NCBI RefSeq assembly: GCF_016195855.1
Contig: NZ_JACPYU010000026.1
Span: forward strand, 1-56,371
Reading direction: 5' to 3'
From: Aquabacterium sp.
Lineage (GTDB): Bacteria > Pseudomonadota > Gammaproteobacteria > Burkholderiales > Burkholderiaceae_C
Length of the DNA stretch: 56,371 nucleotides
This document shows, one piece after another, positions 9,179 to 16,265 of this stretch. The position numbers were made by a program, and so were the translations under genes. Position 1 is the stretch's first letter; each line of letters starts with the position of its first letter. The notes below the pieces were generated by a model. It did not search any database and was not told the origin of the DNA. It was given only the letters and a program-made list of their open reading frames with translations.

Positions 9179-10051
9179 ATGGGACAAAAAATCCACCCAA
9201 CCGGCTTCCGCCTGGCCGTCACCCGCAATTGGGCATCGCGTTGGTACGCTACCAACCGTCAATTTGCCTCGATGCTGGCTGAAGACCTGGAAGTCCGTGA
9301 ATTCCTGAAGAAGAAGCTCAAGAACGCGGCCGTGTCGCGCATCTTGATCGAGCGTCCCGCCAAGAGCGCACGCATCACCATTTTCTCGGCTCGTCCGGGC
9401 GTGGTGATCGGCAAGAAGGGCGAAGACATCGAAAACCTGAAGCTCGAACTGGCCAAGCGCCTGAACGTGCCGGTCTCGGTGAACATCGAAGAAGTGCGCA
9501 AGCCTGAAGTCGATGCTCAACTGATCGCCGACTCGATCACGCAGCAGCTGGAAAAGCGCATCATGTTCCGCCGCGCCATGAAGCGCGCGATGCAGAACGC
9601 CATGCGTCTGGGCGCTCAGGGCATCAAGATCATGTCGTCCGGTCGTCTGAACGGCATCGAAATCGCCCGTACCGAGTGGTACCGTGAAGGCCGCGTGCCT
9701 CTCCACACCCTGCGTGCGGACATCGACTATGGCTTCTCCGAAGCTCACACCACCTACGGTGTGATCGGCGTGAAGGTCTGGGTCTACCGTGGTGACCGTC
9801 TGGCCAATGGCGAAGCCCCTGTGCTCAAGGGCGACGACAGCCAAGACGACCGCCGCAACCGCCGTGGTCCTCGTAACGACCGTCCTGGTGGCGATCGTCG
9901 CCCTGGTGGCCGTGGCGGCCCTGGCCGTGGCGCCCCGCGTGCTGATGGCGCGCCGGCTGATGGCAGCGACAAGCCTGCCGTGGCCGTTGGTGCTGGTGAG
10001 GCCAAGCGTGTTCGCAAGGCTGCACCTGCTGCCGAGGCGAAAGGAGAATAA
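9179..10051 (+). CDS. rpsC: 30S ribosomal protein S3 with long Arg/Gly/Ala tail
   Basis: 290 residues against about 233 in Escherichia coli. The core is standard: [14 protein letters not shown], the KH domain with [11 protein letters not shown], and the C-terminal domain ending around residue 222. The remaining tail is rich in Arg, Gly, Asp, Pro and Ala ([14 protein letters not shown] then [15 protein letters not shown] and an Ala-rich end). Shorter tails of this kind are usual in Burkholderiales S3. S3 forms the mRNA entry channel with S4 and S5. The gene ends two bases before rplP. Confidence 0.97.
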   Translation: MGQKIHPTGFRLAVTRNWASRWYATNRQFASMLAEDLEVREFLKKKLKNAAVSRILIERPAKSARITIFSARPGVVIGKKGEDIENLKLELAKRLNVPVSVNIEEVRKPEVDAQLIADSITQQLEKRIMFRRAMKRAMQNAMRLGAQGIKIMSSGRLNGIEIARTEWYREGRVPLHTLRADIDYGFSEAHTTYGVIGVKVWVYRGDRLANGEAPVLKGDDSQDDRRNRRGPRNDRPGGDRRPGGRGGPGRGAPRADGAPADGSDKPAVAVGAGEAKRVRKAAPAAEAKGE

Positions 10052-10053
10052 AC

Positions 10054-10470
10054 ATGTTGCAACCTAATCGTCGCAAGTTCCGCAAGGAGCACAAGGGCCG
10101 TAACACGGGTGTCGCCACCCGCGGTGCTGATGTGTCCTTTGGTGATTTCGGCCTGAAGGCGACCGAGCGCGGCCGTATCACGGCTCGCCAGATCGAAGCC
10201 GCACGTCGTGCGATTTCGCGTCACATCAAGCGTGGCGGTCGGATCTTCATCCGCATCTTCCCGGACAAGCCCATTTCGAACAAGCCCGCCGAAGTCCGTA
10301 TGGGTAACGGTAAGGGTAACGTTGAGTACTACGTGGCTGAAATCCAGCCCGGCAAGGTGCTCTACGAAATCCAAGGCGTGCCCGAAGAACTCGCTCGCGA
10401 GGCGTTCACGCTGGCCGCTGCCAAGCTGCCACTGAGCACCACGTTCGTTGGCCGCCAGTTCGGCATCTAA
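10054..10470 (+). CDS. rplP: 50S ribosomal protein L16
   Basis: 138 residues; [17 protein letters not shown] and [22 protein letters not shown] are diagnostic. L16 binds near the A-site tRNA and the GTPase centre and is the substrate of the L16 arginine hydroxylase in some bacteria. Starts two bases after rpsC with an AAAGGAG Shine-Dalgarno lying inside the end of rpsC. Confidence 0.98.
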   Translation: MLQPNRRKFRKEHKGRNTGVATRGADVSFGDFGLKATERGRITARQIEAARRAISRHIKRGGRIFIRIFPDKPISNKPAEVRMGNGKGNVEYYVAEIQPGKVLYEIQGVPEELAREAFTLAAAKLPLSTTFVGRQFGI

Positions 10471-10491
10471 TCTAGGCGTAAGGAGAAAGTT

Positions 10492-10692
10492 ATGGCGAAA
10501 GCCTCTGAACTGCGCGCCAAGGATGTGGCCGCACTGGAAACCGAAATCAAGGACTTGCTGAAGTCGCACTTCAACCTGCGTATGCAGCGTGCTACCCAGC
10601 AGCTCAATGACCACTCGGCTCTGAAGAAGACTCGTCGCGAAATCGCTCGCGCCAAGACGATTCTGAGCGAGAAGAAAGGAGCCGCCCAATGA
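10492..10692 (+). CDS. rpmC: 50S ribosomal protein L29
   Basis: 66 residues; [38 protein letters not shown] matches L29, a helical protein at the tunnel exit next to L23. Overlaps rpsQ by four bases (ATGA). Confidence 0.97.
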   Translation: MAKASELRAKDVAALETEIKDLLKSHFNLRMQRATQQLNDHSALKKTRREIARAKTILSEKKGAAQ

Positions 10693-10958
10693 CGGGAGCT
10701 CAAACCAAAGTGACCCGTACCCTCGTGGGTAAGGTTGTCAGCGACGCTCGCGCCAAGACCGTGACCGTGCTGGTCGAGCGTCGTGTCAAGCACGAGCTCT
10801 ACGGCAAGATCGTGGCCAAGTCGCGCAAGTACCATGCTCATGACGAGAACAACGAGTTCAAGTTGGGTGACGTGGTCGAGATCACCGAAAGCCGTCCGCT
10901 GTCCAAGACCAAGAACTGGGTTGTGTCCCGTCTGGTCGAGAAGGCCCAAGGCGTCTGA
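10689..10958 (+). CDS. rpsQ: 30S ribosomal protein S17
   Basis: 89 residues; contains [25 protein letters not shown] and the basic core of S17, a primary 16S rRNA-binding protein. Last gene of the S10 cluster. The terminator at 11034-11071 follows, so the spc operon (rplN onward) is not contiguous here. Confidence 0.97.
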   Translation: MTGAQTKVTRTLVGKVVSDARAKTVTVLVERRVKHELYGKIVAKSRKYHAHDENNEFKLGDVVEITESRPLSKTKNWVVSRLVEKAQGV

Positions 10959-11033
10959 TCTGTCTTTGCTGACAATCTAGGCGGTTCGCATCGCCACAAG
11001 GCCACCGGGGAGTAATCCTGGGTGGCTGCAAGC

Positions 11034-11071
11034 AAAACCGGCTTGCCAGTCATACTGGCGGCCGGTTTTTT
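11034..11071 (+). terminator. Intrinsic terminator of the S10 operon
   Basis: Outer stem AAAACCGGC (11034-11042) with GCCGGTTTT (11061-11069) encloses a second hairpin GCCAG-TCATA-CTGGC, followed by a T-run. It separates rpsQ from the peroxiredoxin gene. Confidence 0.88.
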
Positions 11072-11100
11072 CATTTGTGTTTTGATTTCAGGAGACGAAC

Positions 11101-11616
11101 ATGATCAAGGTTGGTGACAAGCTGCCCGCGGGCACGCTGTTCGAGTACATCGAGGTGGAAGGCGAAGGCTGCAGCCTGGGGCCCAATGCCTTTGACATCA
11201 CCAAGTCCACGGCGGGCAAGACCATTGCCCTGTTCGGTTTGCCTGGCGCTTTCACGCCCACTTGCTCGGCTCAGCATGCGCCTGGCTATATCGCGCAGGC
11301 GGACGCATTCAAGGCGGCCGGTGTGGACGAGATCTGGTGTGTGTCGGTGAACGACGCCTTCGTGATGGGCGCCTGGGGCCGTGACCTCAAGGCCGCCGGC
11401 AAGATCCGCATGATGGCCGATGGCAGTGCCGACTTTGCCAAGGCCACCGGCCTGACGCTGGACCTGACGGCCAAAGGCATGGGCCTGCGCTCCGCCCGTT
11501 TCAGCATGCTGGTCAAGGACGGCGTGGTGCAGGCCTTGAACGTGGAAGAGGGTGGCGGCTACAAGGTGAGCGACGCCGAGACCCTGCTGGCTCAGGCCCG
11601 CAAGCTGAAGGCCTGA
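11101..11616 (+). CDS. Peroxiredoxin, Prx5/hybrid type
   Basis: 171 residues of the thioredoxin fold. The peroxidatic cysteine is C55 in the PGAFTPTCS motif (Pro-Gly-Ala-Phe-Thr-Pro-x-Cys), which identifies the Prx5 subfamily. Prx5 enzymes reduce hydrogen and organic peroxides in the cytosol using glutathione/glutaredoxin or thioredoxin. Other Cys are C24 and one in the IWCVSVND strand; no glutaredoxin domain is fused. Start ATG follows CAGGAGACGAAC. Monocistronic: terminators lie on both sides (11034-11071 and 11651-11680). Confidence 0.92.
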   Translation: MIKVGDKLPAGTLFEYIEVEGEGCSLGPNAFDITKSTAGKTIALFGLPGAFTPTCSAQHAPGYIAQADAFKAAGVDEIWCVSVNDAFVMGAWGRDLKAAGKIRMMADGSADFAKATGLTLDLTAKGMGLRSARFSMLVKDGVVQALNVEEGGGYKVSDAETLLAQARKLKA

Positions 11617-11650
11617 TCAGGCGCCGAAGCAGCCGGTGATGCCAACAGGG

Positions 11651-11680
11651 AGACGGTGCCCCGGTGGCATCGTCTTTTTT
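11651..11680 (+). terminator. Intrinsic terminator after the peroxiredoxin gene
   Basis: GACGGTGCC (11652-11660) pairs with GGCATCGTC (11666-11674) with one G-T wobble, loop CCGGT, followed by six T. Confidence 0.85.
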
Positions 11681-11702
11681 GTTTTGGAGGGGCGGCGGTG
11701 GC

Positions 11703-12203
11703 TCAGCGTGGCGCGCCAGCCCGCGCGTTGACCTCGGCCTCGACATCCTTGCGCAAGCCCAGCAGGAAGCCGGCTTCGGCGGCGATGAACAAGGGCCCGA
11801 TCAGCAGACCGATGAGGTCATCGACAAAGGCGGGCTTGCGGCCTTCGAAGTAGTGGCCCACGAACTGGATGACCCAACCCAGCAGGAACAGGCCCACGCC
11901 CATGCCCAGCCAGGCACCGGTGGTCCAGGCAGCCATGGCCTGTGCGCCCGCCAGGCAGGCCCAGAGGTAGGCACCCAGCACCACGCCGTAGCGCACGTCG
12001 AGCTTGAGGTAGTAGAGCGTGATCAGGACCGAGATCACGGCGCCCGGTGTCAGCCAGGGCAACTCGGCCGAGAGCGTGGGCCGCGACAGCAGGATGCAGA
12101 TGGACGCCACGATCATCGGGATGCCGATGAAGTGGGTGACGATGTTGCGCCGGTCGCGGTGGTAGGTCGCGTACTGGGTGAGCTGGTCCGTGAGGGTCTT
12201 CAT
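11703..12203 (-). CDS. Mpo1-like (DUF962) membrane protein
   Basis: 166 residues from ATG 12203 (MKTLTDQLTQYATYHRDRRN); the open frame extends further upstream but without membrane-protein character. It contains the Mpo1/YGL010w pattern: N-terminal H..RRN..TH..G.P, four to five hydrophobic segments, and GHYFEGRKPAF near the C-terminus. Yeast Mpo1 is an Fe(II)-dependent dioxygenase acting on 2-hydroxy fatty acids, and the conserved histidines here fit metal binding. The bacterial substrate is unknown. Located in the inner membrane; convergent with the peroxiredoxin gene and divergent from the aroG leader. Confidence 0.82.
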   Translation of the reverse strand: MKTLTDQLTQYATYHRDRRNIVTHFIGIPMIVASICILLSRPTLSAELPWLTPGAVISVLITLYYLKLDVRYGVVLGAYLWACLAGAQAMAAWTTGAWLGMGVGLFLLGWVIQFVGHYFEGRKPAFVDDLIGLLIGPLFIAAEAGFLLGLRKDVEAEVNARAGAPR

Positions 12204-12359
12204 GTCAACGCAGGGTGTCTGAACTGATCCGCATGCTAGCGGGACGTGCGCGGGCAAGGTGTCACATACCGGACGATTGACGGGCGATTGATGCGCGATT
12301 GCGTGTAAACCAGGCGATCGGGCCGATCGATGCAGATCAAGCCATGCCGCAAGCAACCG

Positions 12360-12368
12360 TGCTACATT
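12360..12368 (+). promoter_or_regulatory. Extended -10 promoter of the aroG attenuator
   Basis: TGC-TACATT: an extended TG motif at 12360-12361 and -10 TACATT at 12363-12368. No clear -35 is present, as often with extended -10 promoters. Transcription would begin near 12375, at or just before the leader-peptide ATG (12376), which has no Shine-Dalgarno. The leader peptide may therefore be translated from a leaderless mRNA. Confidence 0.5.
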
Positions 12369-12375
12369 AACAATC

Positions 12376-12450
12376 ATGAATCGCGCTCGCTTTTACTTTT
12401 GGTACTTTTACTTCTCGCCCGTAACCGGCGCAGGAGTGGCCAACGCATAA
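12376..12450 (+). CDS. Aromatic-rich leader peptide of the aroG attenuator
   Basis: A 24-codon open frame beginning MNRAR and followed by eight successive aromatic residues F-Y-F-W-Y-F-Y-F (12391-12414), then SPVTGAGVANA and TAA at 12448-12450. Phe, Tyr and Trp, the three end products of the pathway that the next gene starts, are all represented. Ribosome stalling here when any of the three charged tRNAs is scarce would govern the downstream terminator. This is the classic logic of trp and phe leader peptides. The frame is far too biased to be chance. No Shine-Dalgarno is visible. Confidence 0.9.
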   Translation: MNRARFYFWYFYFSPVTGAGVANA

Positions 12451-12502
12451 GCGAACCACACCAAATCCTGAAAACCGCCGGTCTACCCCGGCGGTTTTTT
12501 TT
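12425..12502 (+). promoter_or_regulatory. Antiterminator and terminator of the aroG attenuator
   Basis: Terminator: CCGCCGG (12475-12481) with CCGGCGG (12488-12494), preceded by AAAA and followed by eight T (12495-12502). Alternative antiterminator: CCGGCG (12425-12430) pairs with CGCCGG (12476-12481), continued by CAGG (12431-12434) with CCTG (12467-12470) and GTGG (12436-12439) with CCAC (12456-12459). This sequesters the 5' arm of the terminator. A ribosome stalled in the aromatic run leaves 12425 onward free, so the antiterminator forms and aroG is read. A ribosome reaching the stop at 12450 covers it and the terminator forms. Confidence 0.88.
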
Positions 12503-12546
12503 CGACTCCGACTTTCGTCCGCCACATCGCCCCAAGAGGAAGCACC

Positions 12547-13665
12547 ATGAACGCCAAATCCAGTGCCGCTGAAGGCTGGGTACCCCCCGCCGACAAGACA
12601 TCGCAGACCGACGATCAACGCATCAAGAACGTCACGCCGCTGCCGCCGCCCGAGCACTTGATCCGCTTCTTCCCGATCCGTGGCACGCCAGTAGAGACCC
12701 TGGTGGCGCACACGCGCAAGGCGATCAGCAAGATCGTGCATGGCAAGGACGACCGCATGCTGGTCATCATCGGCCCCTGCTCGATCCATGACCCGGCCGC
12801 TGCCGTTGAATACGCGAGCAAGTTGCGTGTGCTGCGCGAGCAGTACGCCGACACGCTGGAAGTGGTCATGCGCGTGTACTTCGAAAAGCCCCGCACGACC
12901 GTGGGCTGGAAGGGCCTGATCAACGACCCGTACATGGATGAGAGCTTCAAGATCGACGAAGGCCTGCGCATGGCCCGTCATCTGCTGCTGGAGATCAACC
13001 GCCTGGGCGTGCCCGCTGCCAGCGAGTTCCTGGACGTGGTGTCGCCTCAGTACATCGGTGACCTGATCAGCTGGGGTGCCATTGGGGCCCGCACCACTGA
13101 AAGCCAGGTTCACCGTGAACTGGCCTCCGGCCTGAGCGCGCCGATCGGCTTCAAGAACGGCACGGACGGCAACATCAAGATCGCCACGGACGCCATCCAG
13201 GCTGCCGCGCGCCCGCACCATTTTCTGTCGGTGCACAAGAATGGCCAGGTGGCCATCGTCGAGACAGCCGGCAACCCCGACTGCCACGTGATCCTGCGCG
13301 GTGGCAAGGCTCCGAACTACGACGCGGACAGCGTGGCTGCGGCCTGCATGGATCTGGAGGCAGCCAAGCTGCATCCTTCGCTGATGGTGGACTTCTCGCA
13401 CGCCAACAGCTCCAAGCAGCACGAGCGCCAGGTGGTGGTGGCCAAGGACATCGCCGGGCAGGTGTCGGGTGGCTCGAACAAGGTCTTCGGCGTGATGGTG
13501 GAAAGCCACCTGTGCGCGGGCGCCCAGAAGTTCACGCCAGGCAAGGATGACCCCGCCAAGCTGGTCTACGGCCAGAGCATCACGGACGCGTGCATCGGCT
13601 GGGATGACTCGGCCGAGGTGCTGAAGATCCTGTCGGATGCGGTGAAGGCGCGTCGCGCGCGCTGA
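12547..13665 (+). CDS. aroG: 3-deoxy-7-phosphoheptulonate (DAHP) synthase, class I
   Basis: 372 residues. Condenses phosphoenolpyruvate with erythrose 4-phosphate, the first step of the shikimate pathway to Phe, Tyr and Trp. The core matches AroF/G/H-type class I enzymes: LVIIGPCSIHDP, MRVYFEKPRTTVGWKGLINDP, the metal and PEP site residues in the SEFLDVVSPQYIGDLISWGAIGARTTESQ region, and MVDFSHANSSKQ near the C-terminus. Shine-Dalgarno AAGAGGA (12534-12540). Expression is evidently controlled by the attenuator directly upstream. Whether the isozyme is Phe- or Tyr-sensitive cannot be told by eye. It is followed by a terminator. Confidence 0.97.
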   Translation: MNAKSSAAEGWVPPADKTSQTDDQRIKNVTPLPPPEHLIRFFPIRGTPVETLVAHTRKAISKIVHGKDDRMLVIIGPCSIHDPAAAVEYASKLRVLREQYADTLEVVMRVYFEKPRTTVGWKGLINDPYMDESFKIDEGLRMARHLLLEINRLGVPAASEFLDVVSPQYIGDLISWGAIGARTTESQVHRELASGLSAPIGFKNGTDGNIKIATDAIQAAARPHHFLSVHKNGQVAIVETAGNPDCHVILRGGKAPNYDADSVAAACMDLEAAKLHPSLMVDFSHANSSKQHERQVVVAKDIAGQVSGGSNKVFGVMVESHLCAGAQKFTPGKDDPAKLVYGQSITDACIGWDDSAEVLKILSDAVKARRAR

Positions 13666-13689
13666 TATCACCCTTAAGAGGGGAATGAG

Positions 13690-13717
13690 GGCCGATCCTG
13701 AGTGATCGGCCTTTTTT
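13690..13717 (+). terminator. Intrinsic terminator after aroG
   Basis: GGCCGATC (13690-13697) pairs perfectly with GATCGGCC (13704-13711), loop CTGAGT, then six T (13712-13717). Confidence 0.92.
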
Positions 13718-13764
13718 ATGGGCGCCGAAGCGCGATACTGCCAGAGCCTGCCTGCCCTGAATCC

Positions 13765-14436
13765 ATGAGCGCCCTGCATCCCCATTTCCTGCTGGTTGAT
13801 GACCACGCCCTGTTCCGCACGGGGCTGGGCTTGATGTTGTCGGAGCACTGGCCCCAGGCCCGGGTGACGCAGGCCGTGACCCTGACGCAGGCGCTCGAGA
13901 TCCTGGGGCGCGAAACACCGGATCTGATCCTGCTGGACGTGCACCTGCCCGATGGCCACGGCCTGGCGGACTTGCCTGCTTTGCGGGCGAAGGCGCGGGC
14001 CTGTCCGGTGCTGATGATGTCGGCCGAAGTCAATGGCCAACAGATCCTGCAGGCGCGGGCTGCCGGGGCCACAGGCTTTTTGCCCAAGGTGGCATCGGCC
14101 GCCGAGGTGGTTGCCGCCGTGCGTTCGGCCTTGGCGGGGCAGCCTACCTACGCGGCCGTGCCCTACGTGGTGCTGACCCAGGCCAGCGCGCCGCAGACCC
14201 AGATGGCACCCGCGGTGATGCAGGTGGCCGAAGCCGAGCCACACTTGTCTGCACGCCAGTTGCTGATCCTGGGCTACCTGGGGCGGGGCACGCCCAACAA
14301 GGCCATCGCCCGCCAGATGGGCATGAACGAGAACGAGGTGCGCGCCGAAGTGTCCTGGCTCACGGAATGGCTGGGTGCCAGCAGCCGCGAACAGGCCCAC
14401 GCGGTGGCCGTGGCCAGAGGCCTGTTGCAGCCATGA
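13765..14436 (+). CDS. Response regulator with divergent LuxR-like C-terminus
   Basis: 223 residues from ATG 13765. Receiver domain with D12-D13 and phosphoacceptor D58 (LILLDVHLPDGHG). The C-terminal part (HLSARQLLILGYLGRGTPNKAIARQMGMNENEVRAEV..) is recognisably LuxR-type. However, the recognition helix, normally STVKTHLxxIF, reads NEVRAEVSWLTEWLG, so DNA contacts may differ or be lost. Its stop overlaps the kinase start by ATGA, so the two genes are translationally coupled and almost surely form one two-component system. The gene pair resembles the regulator/kinase pair at 2747-5815. Confidence 0.88.
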   Translation: MSALHPHFLLVDDHALFRTGLGLMLSEHWPQARVTQAVTLTQALEILGRETPDLILLDVHLPDGHGLADLPALRAKARACPVLMMSAEVNGQQILQARAAGATGFLPKVASAAEVVAAVRSALAGQPTYAAVPYVVLTQASAPQTQMAPAVMQVAEAEPHLSARQLLILGYLGRGTPNKAIARQMGMNENEVRAEVSWLTEWLGASSREQAHAVAVARGLLQP

Positions 14437-16265
14437 GCGTGCGAACGCTCCTGACGCGGGCCTGGCGCTTCGACAGCCCGCGCGTGCTGTCTGCGCAGAT
14501 GACGCTGCTGGATCGCAACCTGCCTTACGCTTTCGTGATCTCGGCGTTCGTGGCTTTGCTGACGGCGTGGATTGGCAGCCGCACGGTGCATGTGGCCGGC
14601 ACGTGGACCTGGGCCGGTGCCACCACGGCGATGACCTTGCTGTGCCTGTCGGTGCGGCATGCCTTGCCACTGCCCACGGACGTGGCGCGCGTGGCGGTGT
14701 ATGCCCACGTCGTGCGCCTGATGGCGGGAATGCAGGGCCTGTGCTGGGGGGCGATGGGCGTGCTGTGGCTGGACAAGGCCAACCCCATGTCGATTGCCAT
14801 CGTGCTGGGCATCACGGCGGGCATGAACTCGGGCGGGCTGGCGGTGTTCGCGCCGTCCTGGCCTGTGGCCATCACCTACTGGGTGGCCAATATCGCGCCG
14901 GTCATGACCGTGTTGCTGCGCTCCAGCGACGAGTTCAGCTTCATGATGGGCCTGGCCGTGTCGCTCTACCTGCTGGCCATGACGGTGTTCTCCTACTTCG
15001 CGGCGCGCGGGGCCTTACGGGCCATCGAGCTGGGCTTTGAAAACGAGGGGCTGGTCAGGCGCTTGCGCGATCAGACGCAGCGTGCGCTGGAGGCGCGGCA
15101 GGTGGCCGAAGTGGCCCTGGCCGAAGCCGAGGATGCCAACCGGGCCAAGACGGTGTTCCTGGCGTCAGCCAGTCATGACCTGCGCCAACCCTTGCATGCC
15201 ATGGGCCTGTTCCTCAATGCCCTGGCGCGTGCAGACCTCAATGAGCGGCAGCAGGCGTTGCTGCAGCAGGCCCTGGCATCGGCACAGGCCACAGGCGAAA
15301 TGCTCAACACCTTGATGGACTTTTCCAAGGTGGATGCGGGCGTGGTCAAGCCGCAGATGCAGCCCTTTGCCCTGCAGCCGATGTTCCGCAAGCTGGAGCG
15401 GGAGATGGCGCCGCTGGCCGAGGACAAGGGCCTGGCCTTTCGCATGCGGGACACCTCGGTGATCCTGCACGCCGATCCGGCGCTGGTGGAGATGATCCTG
15501 CGCAATCTGGTGCTCAACGCCATCCGTTACACCGAGCGCGGGGCCTTGCTGCTGGCGTGCCGGCGCCGCGGGGCGAGAGCCTGGCTGGAGGTCTGGGATA
15601 CGGGCGTCGGCATCCCGGCAGATCAGCACGAGGCGATCTTTCGGGAGTTCCATCAACTGGGTAATCCGGAGCGGGACCGCCGCAAGGGCCTGGGCCTGGG
15701 CCTGGCCATCGTGCAAGGGCTGGCCAGGGCCATGAGCGTGGACATCACGCTGCGTTCCGAGCCTGGTCGGGGCTCGGTGTTTCGCCTGGCCTTGCCGGTC
15801 AGCAAGTCGCCCTGGCAGCCCTCTGCGGATGTGGCGGCCACGGACGAGCCTGATCTCAGTGGCTTGCGGGTGCTGTTGATCGACGACGACGAGACGGTGC
15901 GCTCGGCCATGTGCGATCTGCTGGCCACCTGGGGGTGCTGGTGCGAAGCCGCGGCCTCCGATGAGGATGCGCTGCGCATTCTGGAGCGCTTCGAGCCCGA
16001 TGTGGTCCTGGCGGATTACCGCCTGCGCAGCCACCGCACCGGGCTGCAGGCTGTCCAGGCTGTGCGCGAGCGCATGGGGCGCGTGGTGCCCTCGGCCATC
16101 ATCACGGGGGACACGGCGCCCGAGCGCCTGCGCGAGGCGCATGCCAGCGGCCTGCCCTTGCTGCACAAACCCGTGCCGGCCGATAGCCTGCAGTCGGTGT
16201 TGTTCAGCCTGTGGCGCGAGGCGGCGCCTCCGGCGTCGGCCGCGTTTGCATCAACAGCAGGCTGA
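14433..16265 (+). CDS. Membrane hybrid sensor histidine kinase with C-terminal receiver
   Basis: 610 residues from ATG 14433 (ATGA overlap with the regulator gene). Order: about six membrane segments (30-190) with little extracytoplasmic sequence; coiled coil (200-235); HisKA with H248 in ASASHDLRQPLH; HATPase with N362, DTGVGIP and GLGLGLAIV boxes; receiver domain with acidic cluster DDD (484-486) and phosphoacceptor D528 (VVLADYRL). The kinase core is like that of the protein at 3425-5815, but the sensor part is shorter. The 3' end overlaps the convergent MFS gene by 62 bases. Signal unknown. Confidence 0.9.
   Translation: MSVRTLLTRAWRFDSPRVLSAQMTLLDRNLPYAFVISAFVALLTAWIGSRTVHVAGTWTWAGATTAMTLLCLSVRHALPLPTDVARVAVYAHVVRLMAGMQGLCWGAMGVLWLDKANPMSIAIVLGITAGMNSGGLAVFAPSWPVAITYWVANIAPVMTVLLRSSDEFSFMMGLAVSLYLLAMTVFSYFAARGALRAIELGFENEGLVRRLRDQTQRALEARQVAEVALAEAEDANRAKTVFLASASHDLRQPLHAMGLFLNALARADLNERQQALLQQALASAQATGEMLNTLMDFSKVDAGVVKPQMQPFALQPMFRKLEREMAPLAEDKGLAFRMRDTSVILHADPALVEMILRNLVLNAIRYTERGALLLACRRRGARAWLEVWDTGVGIPADQHEAIFREFHQLGNPERDRRKGLGLGLAIVQGLARAMSVDITLRSEPGRGSVFRLALPVSKSPWQPSADVAATDEPDLSGLRVLLIDDDETVRSAMCDLLATWGCWCEAAASDEDALRILERFEPDVVLADYRLRSHRTGLQAVQAVRERMGRVVPSAIITGDTAPERLREAHASGLPLLHKPVPADSLQSVLFSLWREAAPPASAAFASTAG

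Noticed and set aside
10959..11100. Possible tRNA between rpsQ and the peroxiredoxin gene
   Set aside because: The folded structure is a terminator; no cloverleaf, anticodon stem or T-loop sequence is present.
12367..14670. Long - strand open frame opposite aroG and the second response regulator
   Set aside because: Covers two clear + strand genes and the attenuator; no signature of its own.
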